From contig JAQGAU010001058.1 in NCBI GenBank assembly GCA_034698045.1, positions 1 through 21,759 of the forward strand: a stretch of DNA of 21,759 bases, given 5' to 3'. A model generated the notes under the pieces. The model made no database searches and was not told the origin of the DNA. It saw only the letters and a program-made list of their open reading frames with translations. The position numbers and the translations under genes are program-made. Source of the DNA: Paramacrobiotus richtersi (Eukaryota; Tardigrada; Eutardigrada; Parachela; Macrobiotidae). This document shows positions 9,711-20,100 of this stretch, in pieces (within the stretch, counting starts at the first letter, position 1; each line of letters opens with the position of its first letter).

Positions 9711-10756
9711 GTATTTCCCAGAACCCAGCTCATAAATCTGACATAGCTGAAACCTACCGTACATACAAGCTACCAGTACTCGATGAAGTAATATGTAAAA
9801 AAAAGTTGCAAAAATATAGTACAAAGAGAGCCCAGTTTACTAAGACATCGAATGCAGACGTTTTTCTTTCCAGATATTACGCACACCGCCGCTGTGGATG
9901 GAATACCGTCGGTTTCATCGACTGGAGGGCGAGGCGCGAAAATCACGCGGTTTTCCCAGGACATTATGGGTAGAATCAGCTTAATTCGATTACAGAATTA
10001 ATTGTCATTATCAAAAAATAGTTGCTAAAACGCTTTCTGCGCCTCACAGCAGCACACATGAAACACATCTTTGGCGCATGTATCGATAGCCACCTGACGC
10101 ATAACGAAAATAAATCTCGTATTTGCAGTACTGGCCCACTTGAACGTTACTTTCGTATGTCAAACCAGTGGAGATCCAAAGCCGGCAGTATCCTGGGTTC
10201 GACCGGAAGGGAAGTCCGTCAACCAAGATGCAAGATTTGCCATCCTGGAGGACGGTGGATTACGCATCGAACGTGTGGGCCCGGCGGATGAAGGCGGCTA
10301 TGTGTGCCAAGCAGAAAATCTTCACGGATCCTCGACAGCCACTGCCCGTCTGACAGTCCATGCACGACCCACTGTGCTTGTCTATCCAAGCAATCATACG
10401 GTGCGGGTCCACTCACTGGTCAGCATGGATTGTGTGACCACAGGTAAGAGCAGTGCAGGGCAATATGTGGATTGGACGAAATACTATTTCTGCTTGTTCT
10501 AATCACAGGCAGTCCCGAGCCGGCTGTATTCTGGTCCAAAGAGGACAGCGAAATGCTTATGTACCCTGGCCTTGCGCACGGACGATATATTGTGGATATA
10601 AATGGAACATTGAGTATCGAACGGGCATCCATCGACGACACGGGTTATTACATCTGTTCCGCCCTTTCCGCGGCGGGTTCGGCAACGGCACGGACTCGTC
10701 TACAAATTATTCCCGTACCGCTACCAATCTTCATCAGCGAGCCAACCGAACACTAG
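9638..10756 (+). CDS. Roundabout-like secreted protein with two Ig domains (4 exons)
   Basis: Robo receptors are axon-guidance proteins that bind Slit through Ig1-Ig2. Here only two Ig domains are encoded, and they match Robo Ig3 and Ig4. Exons: 9638-9710, 9874-9969, 10129-10443 and 10509-10756. All three introns are GT-AG and phase 1, giving 243 residues. Residues 1-24 are the leader (core CGWIAFLVIISQC). A 25-residue polar linker follows, then the first Ig domain (about 48-134): NVTFVC67, Trp79, AILEDGGLRIERV, GGYVC116, LTVH. The second (136-231) has Cys158, SPEPAVFW170, GRYIVDINGTLSI, TGYYIC211 and SALSAAGS, closely following the Robo Ig4 pattern P-x-x-F-W...G-x-Y-x-C-x-x-L-x-x-x-G-S. The chain stops 12-15 residues later, with no fibronectin domains, transmembrane helix or cytoplasmic tail. 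Frame shadows of a further Ig domain follow the stop. The leader exon is duplicated from, or shared with, the upstream lachesin-like gene. Confidence 0.82.
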
Positions 10757-10850
10757 CAGTCTAACCGTTAAATGTGCTTGTTACCAAACGAGCCGTTTTG
10801 ACCCATTGAAGTAACTGCACCACAAACGCTGTCATGAATTCTCCTGATTG
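10750..10850 (+). pseudogene. Possible remnant of a third (Robo Ig5-like) Ig domain
   Basis: The last codons of the Robo-like gene read PLPIFISEPTEH before the TAG. Shifting frame at the same bases gives NRTLAV, and another frame gives SSLTVKCACYQ ending near 10812. Canonical Robo Ig5 starts with a PPxIxxGPxNQTLAVGSxVTLxC pattern, so pieces of it appear here in successive frames with a short deletion. This suggests that the gene lost Ig5 and everything after it by small indels. The stretch is short, so chance resemblance is possible. Confidence 0.35.
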
Positions 10851-10902
10851 CCGGAAGTTGACAGCCCCCACGCTGCATATACTTAAATCTGACAAAATTG
10901 GG

Positions 10903-10908
10903 AATAAA
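10903..10908 (+). terminator. Polyadenylation signal AATAAA of the Robo-like gene
   Basis: A canonical hexamer lies about 147 nt after the TAG at 10754-10756. Its presence supports a genuine transcript end here rather than continuation into further Robo exons. The remainder of 10760-11210 shows nothing else recognisable; an open plus-strand frame at 10834-11133 spans the signal and has no known domain. The next gene ends tail-to-tail at 11211. Confidence 0.5.
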
Positions 10909-11210
10909 AGAAAATTTGATTCTATAACGCTGACCGAACGCCTGGCTTATGGTAAACGTTATTTCCAGTGCGACTTAAAACGGCACTTACTGTACGTAGT
11001 TAAAAACAGGAACACAAACACAGAACAATACTGCGTTAACGATGGCGATCCGGGTAGGGTAATACCGTTGAATCTAAGTTATCTAACAGAATTTCGAGAA
11101 AGTCCAAACCAAACAGTAACACTGAATTATTAACAGAAACAGAAGACTGTAGTTCCAGATTCTTAACAAAATATATTTACACTGTACATGTACAATTAAC
11201 AAAACGTGTT

Positions 11211-14200
11211 TCACTGATATCGAAATTTCGCGGCAGTGTAATCCATATTCCCAGGAGGCTCCGGAATGGATTCGCGTGGCCGATTCGGATAAGACAACCA
11301 CTCAGCTGGAGTGACAAATCCTGGCTGATAATCATTCAACACCTACGTATGTTTACCATCAGACAAGTCAACAGACAATCGGATAGCTCACCTGTTGCTG
11401 GATGCCTGTGTGCATTTCGTAATCATCAGAGGTGAAGTCTGGAAGATTCGCCGGTTTCTGCACAATAAATAAAACCCAGATAATGGATACAAATATTCCC
11501 ACAAAAGTATGACGTTCAAACGCAAAGTCACGAAAACTTACCGGAGGACGAGGAGGTTGCGGTAAGCGCGGAAGGGGAGGTAGTTTGAAAGCACCAGGGG
11601 GTGGAGGCGGTCCGGTAGGATGAACTGGTTGCATGAATTCCGTCGCCATCAGTTCTACACCATCCTACAAAGCAAGTTGATTAATCCTTCCACTTTTTAT
11701 CCCTTTTGGTCCGAAAGGGATCCACCCACACAGAAACCATGAGGATCAATGAAAGGGTATTTTTTTGTCGATGCTTACCAGGTCCATACTCTCATCGGAA
11801 GGCTGAATATTGCTATTGTTCCAATGGCGAACCGCTTCCTCCCACTGCTGACCATTCGTCCTGGGGCGCTGAACGTTAACGTCGTTCCAGTGGTGAATCG
11901 CTTCTCCCCACCGCTCCGCGTCAGCACCGCCCGTTGTACCATTCCGACGGTTTTGTGAAGCTCGTAATCGTGACTCTGTGTGTATCGGTTCCAATAGTCT
12001 TGGCTTCTTTACAAATCTTGTCATTGTTTTGTCCAAATCGCGTCGCAACCGGGCGTCATCATACGTAATCTTCGGTACACGTGTCACTGACTCGGAAACT
12101 TCCGGATGCGACGGTTTAGCAACAGTGGCTGATGGAAAAGGCGGGATAAGGTGCGCTTTTGCATTGCCACCATGGTCGTTTGCATGGTAATACCGGCCGT
12201 CAGATCTGGCCGGTGGATTGTCCAATTGACCAGCTTGCCTGGAATGTCGCTCTTCGGCGGCTGTGATAACCTCCTCCAGGGTTTTATTGGACTTTTTCAG
12301 AATCCTCATAGCTAGCCATCTTCGGTATTCATTGCTGGAAAGCAAACAAGTCACATTCGTAAACCGAAATACATTCAAAAATCACTTTTTGTATCTGATC
12401 AATCTGTTTCCAACACACTCGTACTTACAAACGGAAGAGATCATCGCACGCCTTCAGGTAGAACTCAAAACCCTCAGCTGGTAACGAACTCCCGTAGCAC
12501 GTGTGCGATATAAATGATAACACAGCGAAGGAGAAAATTCGGTGAGCAGCTGGGTTCCAGTGGGTTCCGTCCTAATAATACACGTAACAAGCGCATCAGA
12601 AGCAGCATAATATTAGTCTGTCAGCATAAGCATGGAACTTACGTGCTCCATCCAAGGAGACAGATCCAGATTCCTTACCAAAGTGTACAAATCCAGATAG
12701 ACAATGTAATGCCCCTTTTCGGCCTTTTTCTTGACTACATCGGCACATACTTCGTTGGCTTTCTGTATGTCTTTCCTACACAGTGCAAACAACTAAACAG
12801 ATTACTAAAATATTCTTTTATCGCGCAAAAATGTTTCAGTACAACTTTCTGTAAGTCATTTCTGCAACATCACCGAAATGAATAGAAAGAAACAACGCTT
12901 CTTCTCTATGGGAGTTACTTGTTTGCATTATCGATCAAACCTACATATCACTTCAATAGGTTCTTTAGTTTACGTTGTATACAGTTTCATAACTGCAGCC
13001 ATTACCGTACTCAGCCGTCTAATTCAATTCCTTACCATAAACGGGTTTTCAGTCCGGAATTGTGCTCATCCAGTAGAAAAGCGCCCGAACAGTTTGTGGA
13101 AACCGGAAGCGTGGACATGATGACAAGAAGGGTCTTGTTGTTGCTCAACTTCTTGAACCGATCAACAAATTCCTCAACGCTATCCCGATATCGGCTGAGC
13201 ATTTCCTCTTGTGTCCGATAACTTCCATACCTGTAACACGCGTAGGAATGCATGTTTTACTCAACCTCCAGAGATACGCGAGTCTTTCCTTCTTTGCCTC
13301 ACAAACAGGTACAAAACAGTGTATTAAACGAACAAAAATGCAGACGCGATATAATCTATCGTGAAGAATCACTTAAGAAGTTTAGGAACCGGCAGTTAAC
13401 GGAACACACCTTGATAAATCCCACAGGCAGGAATTAGCAAAAACAACATCCGGGTATCCAAACTTCTGTTCGGGATCGAAAAATTCGGATTCCAGTGTGC
13501 GGCGAAGATTGTCGTTCCAAAATCTCGTTACGAAACAAAACTAGAAAAACGAAATGTCAGATACTATCGATTTAGACTGTTGCAATTGATAACCACGTAT
13601 ACCGAAATCATCCCACGACAATCGTAGTATCTCGGGACGAAAGCGCGCACTTCCTCGTACTCAATTCCGTTGACTAGTTCGCGGTTGAAGAGTTTGTCTC
13701 CGTAGAAGAGCTGGTCATGCTCGAAGGAGATTTCACCTTTCCTTGCCAGATCGTACGGATAAACCAACGAGGTCGCGTTGTTGACCATGTGAACGAGATC
13801 CTTGTACATTGCTCGCACAACTGTAAAGAAGTTGAGATTTCAGACATTTCACGCTGGATAACGGATGGCAGGTTTCAAACGGCAAAATTTTCGAAAGATT
13901 GCGAAAGGTATAACTAAACGTATTTCCGACGACATTTCGAAACCCTGTGAGCGCTACAGTTTAGAAACGCCGGCGAGAAGTTCCGTGGGGGCATTGGCAT
14001 CTCGACCACTAAATTAGTATCGTCGCGGTGATTAAGTGCTTGGAAACTCAGGAACTAGCAGAAACCGGTGAGTGGCCTGGATCACCTGAATGTGACAATT
14101 CGACGCGTACCGAAGTAAACATGTCACTCATTTCGACGGGAATAGCGCGTGCCAAAGCGCTATGGTGACTGGACCAGACTGGTTAGAAATTTAGCGACAA

Positions 14201-15065
14201 ACAGAAAGGTCAGAGTAACGTATTATAAATTGTAACCACAACTGTAAAATAATGGACAACGCTAGGAAAACCGCGTACATAAAGCGGGCCAGCACAGATT
14301 TCAGCACCAGAAACATACAAACTGCTGAAAATGATAAAAATGCGACATTCCGCGAAATCAGAATAATCGTCCACTCTTTGGAGTAAAAGCAGCTGGTATG
14401 GGAAAAGCATCTTTCTACTCAATCGACGGTGTGATTGTGCAGACGCCAGTCAAACCGCGGTAACAATACTGCGCCAACCTGAACTCAAGAGTCTTCCACG
14501 AATATCAGAATACATTTACGGAGAAATTCTCAGAGAATAATTTTTTTATGAAGTGAATTTTTATGGATCAAAAGTTGTTTGTTTAGAGGCAGATTACAGA
14601 CCACATGTACGACACTTTTTCCTACCCGAGCCTCCAATGAAGACAATCCACTTTCCATTGATCAAATTCCGTGTAGTCACGGTATTGAAGCATGCAAACT
14701 GCTTCCCGGTGACTTTCTTGTCATGCAAGCGGAGACTTCGCGCCACGGGATCAAAGAGGCGAGTTGTCTCGCTGGGCATAGGCAGTTCATCCTTCATAAC
14801 CATCGCAGGAATCTTGAAACGATATTTCTCGCGGGCAGCTGCAAAAGACGCGCACTTGTCAGATACGAGTACACAGCATCCAGCGCTACATCAATGCAAC
14901 AACTGGTAAAATTCATTCACAAACGAAAAAAAGAGCATAACGCAAACAGCATCACCCATCTGACTGACGAGGCTTACCCAACTCGGAAGGCTGCTTTTCA
15001 GATGCCAAGGACGCTTGCAGCGGACGCACGTCGTTTTCGCTGTTTCGACTCTTTGGTTCTTCCAT
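11211..15065 (-). CDS. PCED1: PC-esterase domain-containing protein 1-like, SGNH/GDSL fold (11 exons)
   Basis: PCED1 (FAM113) proteins have an SGNH hydrolase fold with a proline-rich tail; the substrate is not established. Minus-strand exons: 15065-14978, 14838-14626, 13820-13603, 13540-13410, 13230-13036, 12775-12643, 12571-12429, 12334-11779, 11664-11542, 11457-11392 and 11342-11211. All introns are GT-AG and phases close exactly, giving 665 residues. Block I is NGKWIVFIGGS (Ser100), followed by VRAMYKDLVHMV and KGEISFEHDQL. Then come FCFVTRFW, NSCLWDLSRYG (Asn209), LLVIMSTLP...GAFLLDE and DGTHWNPAAHR (Asp327, His330). Ser, Asn, Asp and His of the SGNH set are all present. The usual GDS of block I is GGS. 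Residues 1-85 are a longer N-terminus. The tail (about 380-665) is polar, with an internal 22-residue repeat, then proline-rich GPPPPPGAF...LPQPPRPP, and ends FRYQ. The start is the first in-frame ATG after a TGA, next to a possible 5' UTR acceptor (TCCAG). It is tail-to-tail with the Robo-like gene. Confidence 0.9.
11815..11913 (-). repeat. 66-bp tandem duplication inside PCED1-like exon 8
   Basis: Two units spaced exactly 66 bp apart (starting at 11815 and 11881 on the plus strand) encode WGEAIHHWNDVNVQ and WEEAVRHWNNSNIQ on the minus strand. The spacing is 22 codons, so the frame is kept. The nucleotide units differ at several positions but the Trp, Glu-Ala, His-Trp-Asn and Asn-x-Gln pattern is retained. 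That suggests selection on a short tryptophan-containing motif in the otherwise disordered tail. Confidence 0.7.
13821..14625 (-). other. Largest intron of the PCED1-like gene
   Basis: It is an 805-nt intron separating the block I exon (ending IGGS) from the exon starting VRAMYKD. Donor GTAGGA is followed by acceptor TTCTTTACAG. It splits the catalytic-serine motif exactly after the serine codon plus one base. Open frames inside it (for example 14210-14422 on the minus strand) show no domain. Confidence 0.7.
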
Positions 15066-15069
15066 ATTC

Positions 15070-17137
15070 AGCTGGAGTTCAAAAGGTACTTGTCAGTACA
15101 CCGTAAAAACTATCAGACGACAGCCCAAACAACAACATGGAGTCATTGAGAAACCTGGAACTACTTGAATGAGGCAATCGTCGTCCAGGCATAATCGAAC
15201 CTGGTGCTGGATTCCAGCGATCCAAACGTTTAACAAACGTAACCGCCGCCAGTTGGTAGACTGCCTGATAGACACTCCGACAATGGAATTTACGGTTTTG
15301 TAAACATTTTGTTTGTAGTAATTAGAAAAAAATCTTTGCGACTGAGACCCGATACCGCCAAACGGAACAACTGGCGACAATTTTTTATCAAATTTTTAAA
15401 ATTGATATCAGTGCCTTCATTTATTTTTTCGCATTCTTTTTATGAAAATAAAACTAGTTAATTAATTGTCGGCGCCGTAAAATAAGTCTTCGAATTGTTA
15501 CGAAGCTGAGCAATATAAACCAAACATTTTTTCGTTTTGTGCTTTTACATTTTCTTAAGATCCAAAAAATCTTACTGCACTCTCTGATTAAGATCACGGA
15601 AGTTTGTAATCGCTTTGCATTTTTCACATGGACACATACTTACCCGAGTGCGATTGTCATGCTGCAAAATGAAACAAAAATCCCGAGCGATATTTAAATG
15701 ACGTCCACTCCACATTTCGATCGGCCGCTTCATTAAATTTAGGTCACGGCGCATGACATGTGGCACGTGGTGTGCGATTTTCATGCTGCTGGCTGTGTCG
15801 AAAGCTGGAAATCGTCCAGTGCAGAAGTTCTTGGGATTCTTGTCTGTTTGTTCTTCTGCCAACTTTACGCGGTTAAGTTACTTAATAAATATCAACATAG
15901 TAGTTTTTATTGAAGAAACTGCTTCATATAGGAATGAAAGACTACCAGAACTAATCAATCAGGCTATCAGTCCGCTGCATTTTTCTGGATCCAGATTACT
16001 CTAGTCTTCGAATGTTATTTCGCCTGCTGCAAGTCGGTCCTGCAGCTCTGCGCTGGTAAATGTCGTAATTACTCGGTATGGTTGAGACACAGCTGAACTT
16101 CGAGGGCAAAACCACGATAAGAAACAAGGTTCAAAACAGATCAGTTCCTTTTTTCACACAAGCGAATAAACTTAGGCATTGATGAGATGAAGAATGCCGC
16201 ACAGCAGGAAGAAGTCAATATCACTTAGTGTGCCAGTTACTCCAAAATCTGATCTCAAGGTAACAGTCAGGCAGAAATGGTGCATGGCGTTGCGTTTCGA
16301 TTTCGGTCATGCTCGGCAACATCTCAAGGGGGCCCCCCAACAATCTGGGGCGGGTTGCTGGAAAATGATTTATTTGGAAGCTTCAGAAGCTGCTTGGAAG
16401 AAGCATGCTGCCAGGCAATTCAGATATTCAAACTGGACGAAAATTCCCGACCAATCAGGATAGTCACGTGTCTTTCCCGAATTTAATTTCCGCCAGGCAG
16501 CTTCATTTTCGACTCGCCCGGCAGCCCAACCCGGACAATCGCACAGCCCTAACTATTTAGTCGGAAACGGAAAAGTGCCTCGTTGCGCTACAAGCAGCGG
16601 CCGGGCTGGAGTGAAGTTCAGTGAACAAAGAAGCTACGATAGCTCCGCCCACGGTTCTTAGCAGGTAACAAAGACGTACAAGTGTTGAAGAATGGCAAAA
16701 TTTTGAAGATACACTGTAACCATTTGTTGGTTTAATATTGGTTTGTTATTATTTTATTATTTTTACCAGCCATTGGTAAAAGTATTGTAATTTAATCATT
16801 AAACAGTAAACCGAATTACCGAGATAATAATTATAATCAGATATTGTTGGAGTGTCGATCAGATCTAAGTTTAATTTTTTGACTTAATTTTCGTTTCTTT
16901 TCCGCAAATACTGTATTCAACAGGTTGCCTTCAACTTGCCCTGATCTGCTGTGTACTGTGCAGGCTTATCCCGGTATCGAGCCGCATTCCTATATTTTGT
17001 GGATTCATTTCATCTCTTCCTGAGTGATGCACAGCCAGACAACTGCAAAAGTCTGGCAGGAGTGACAAGAACCATTTCAGTGGTATCATCGTGATCTCCG
17101 TGTGAAAAGTTCAAAACTTATCTTCCCCGCGGGCACC
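15070..17137. other. Intergenic stretch between divergent PCED1-like and ANKLE2-like genes
   Basis: The two flanking genes are transcribed away from each other, so this stretch should hold both promoters. No gene is supported with confidence. A minus-strand frame at 15572-15862 looks moderately protein-like (HHVPHVMRRDLNLMKRPIEM), followed by a possible acceptor TTTCATTTTGCAG and donor GTAAGT around 15643-15663. It has no ATG at its start and no family I can name. A plus-strand frame at 15753-16004 begins with a hydrophobic, signal-like passage but overlaps it. AT-rich sequence fills 15400-15560 and 16720-16920. Confidence 0.35.
16449..16655. promoter_or_regulatory. Possible promoter cluster: CCAAT, E-box, GC box
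   Basis: CCAATCA (16451-16457), a CACGTG E-box (16465-16470) and a CCGCCC GC box (about 16645-16650) fall within 200 bp of locally GC-rich sequence between two divergent genes. Such combinations are common in housekeeping promoters. Each element is short and could be chance, and the ANKLE2-like start lies about 490 bp beyond the cluster. Confidence 0.25.
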
Positions 17138-20100
17138 ATGGACCGCCGCGAGGAACTCCTCGCCCGTTACCGCTCCGGGACCCCGACCCGACCATTCCCC
17201 CTTCATCGGGATCCAGATCCCCGAGACCACCGAAACCTCCCCCCTAGTCCTCCAGGTCCTCCCCGGCTCCCAGGACCTCCTCTCCCTCTCCCCGGCCATC
17301 CGTTTCAAGTTTTTCAAGAACTACCACGAATCCACGATGCCGTGTTGTTCTCGCAGTTCCGACTCCCGGGGGCGGTGGACGGGAGTACGCGACGAGCGTT
17401 GAAACCCAAGAGTCCCTTCCCCAGTCCCTCCAGTGAGGAGAGGGGCGGTTCGTGGAGGCGCTGGGCAAGGGGGATTGTGCCGGGGTGCGGCGGTTGGTGT
17501 GGGGGAATCCGCGGGTGTTGATTACGACGGATGCTGCGCCGCATTGATTTAAGGGAACGTGGCGGCAGGCCGCAGACGGCTCTGCATATGGCTGTGCAGG
17601 CGGAAAATTTTGCATTATTCTGGTAAGTGCCAAGTGTTTGGAATGAAAATATATTTTCGTGCAATCAGTGGCGATAAAAAAAATATATGAAATTACGTCC
17701 TATATTTTTTATATTTTTTTCTCTTTTTTTGTATATTTACTATATTTTTATTTTTGTATTCTTCAGTTTCACCAATAATTTGTTGTTTCGTAGTTTACTT
17801 TTACGCTCCAGTTTGAATGTACAAGACACGCAGTTGTCCAGTTTGCATAGCGAATGTGTTCACACACAGTTCAGGGCCGTTAAAATTTTGGAAACGAGAA
17901 AATTATGCAGAAATTCAGAATGAAAGAAAAATACTGTATTAATGTTCGGCAATATATTCGCCAGAATTTTTCGGTGAATTTTGAATATATATTCGGCAAT
18001 TGGTGTCATTAAGCCCTGGTACTACGATTGCGTCAAGTGAATACGAGTTCCGTAACTTCCGTTCAATAACAATATGCGTGTAAACATAGAAGAAGCTCCG
18101 CAAATGTTTTCGAAAAAGTATTATAAAAGTATATATGCAGTATACAAATATTATTATTATGGTATTGTGATTATTTTGGAAGAGTCGAAATTATGACAGA
18201 CGACTTTAAAATTGTGGTGGCAGTTGGCATTTCTCTGACTCGTTTTGATTTAAAACTCATTTTACAACAGTTGATAATAAGATGCAATAAAGCGTAAAAA
18301 ATAGCTAATTAACTGTGAATTTATTTTGAGCAGTATTCCTGCTCTAATTTCCATTCTGATTGTTTAGTACGATAATGGAAATTATCGAGTGCCCGGCTCT
18401 CATACAAGCCACCCGGATGACGCAGTTTGAGAATCTCGTGGAACGCAGCACTACTTACGCTAGTGAACAGTTTTCTGAATAATCGCAACAAGAAACACGA
18501 AACGGTGCTGGACTGTGCGGTGGCCTATGGATCGGTGGCCATGGTGGACTTTCTCACGCTTCATCCGCTGTGCGACCTGACCAATGCCGGACGCTCCGAA
18601 GCGGAGAACCGCGCCCTGGCCGGTAGCCGGAAGAACGATGCCGACGTGGAGGAGATTTGCACATGCTCAAGGGGCGATGGTGAGTGGGTGTTGGGCGTGG
18701 TCAACGGTTGTATAATATTATTGTACTATGAGGAAGTATGATTACACGTACAATTGTCAAACAGCATAATAATATAACGATGAATCGGCTGTTTATTACA
18801 CAGCCTGTTATCTTAAATTATATGAATGGTATTGTGTGAATATTAAGATTATATTTGTAATAAATACATGAGTAAAATTATATATGGTTAAATTAGATGA
18901 AAACCGACCCGGCTTCAAATTATATTAATAAAATTTTAAAAATTAGTTAATTTTAAATTAAATAATTTTAGTAGTTTTCTGGGTAAAATTTTATTAATAT
19001 GATTTTAGTGGTTTGTCAGTTTTTAATTGTTTTATTATTATTAGTTTGAAATACTGCATAAATAACTAGATTGGCAAGTTTGTCGTTGTTTTGTTGGAAT
19101 TTCTTTATCGCATTGTAATGGTTTGAGTTTGAGAGCGGTAATGTAGTTACGTAGGTGCACAAATTCACAACCAGTGTGATTTCTGATACACCGATCAATC
19201 AATCAAAAAAACTGACTGGCATTTTTCTTGAGGTACAGTGCTTATTTCGTATGTTAAGAAAAGTATGTTTTAAAGATATTATTTTTTTAATTATCATTGT
19301 TATTGCGGCTCTTCTTGCGTAAACTGGTTCAATCGCATTAACTGTACCTTGGCAGTTTCCCATAATTTGATTGCCTTTTTGAAGTTGTTTTCATTATAGT
19401 TTACGGATATTGCAGGCTTTTATCCTTTGAACAACAGAATACAGTCGTTAATTTTGGTGATAATTCATTATCGTGATCATATTATACGCTCGATAAGTCG
19501 TAGGGTAGTGGCTTAATCATCGGCCAACAGATTGCAGCAGTCTATCCCGTTTTAATGATTAGTCAGATATTTTCGATGACCATCTTTTTGGATATGTAGC
19601 GCGTTCTCTGCACTTAATTAATTGTCCGTGAAAATGTTCAAAAAATTTTACTGGTTGAAACTTAAAGTTAACGCTGTGATCGAACTCGTATATCAAGGGA
19701 CAAAATGGACTGTTGAAAAATTCCTTGCTATTAGCCACTTCACTACGATTTGTCTTAATTTTCATACGAGTGTCGCTTCGCTTTTCTTAATTGGATCTTC
19801 AATCATTGTGAATAAACAGTTATTTTTTTTAACTTTTGGGATTAGTTAGTTTGTTTCAGCACTAGCAGAACAGGAACAGTTGTCATTTCATAATATTCAC
19901 CGCTTTGGCAAATCGGTAGATTTGACGGTGTTGTTGTGACTTTTAATGAAGCATACAGCCGCATACTTTACTGTATAATTTGATTTTTTAACTAGGTAAT
20001 TATTAGTTAATTCCGTTATCGATAGCGCGTCATTACATAACTCGCGGAGTTTTGGATAATGTTGCAAAACTCCTAAAGTCATCATAAACCAGCATAAGAC

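Noticed and set aside
10834-11133. Plus-strand frame of 99 codons after the Robo-like gene
   Set aside because: It spans the AATAAA of the upstream gene and shows no domain or plausible start context.
14553-15106. Two overlapping plus-strand frames of 118 and 175 codons
   Set aside because: They are antisense shadows of PCED1-like exons 1 and 2, whose minus-strand frame has family motifs and consistent splice sites.
16194-16463. Open plus-strand frame in the intergenic region, with a GTAACA donor-like site at 16260
   Set aside because: No domain, low-complexity start, and an overlapping second open frame. The region contains a GGGGGCCCCCC palindrome and promoter-like words instead.
17102-17521. 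Long proline-rich plus-strand reading frame of 139 codons
   Set aside because: Much of it is a frame shadow of GC-rich ANKLE2-like exon 1. Conserved ANKLE2 motifs appear in the neighbouring frames, and only its middle part (around DAVLFSQ) fits the homology.
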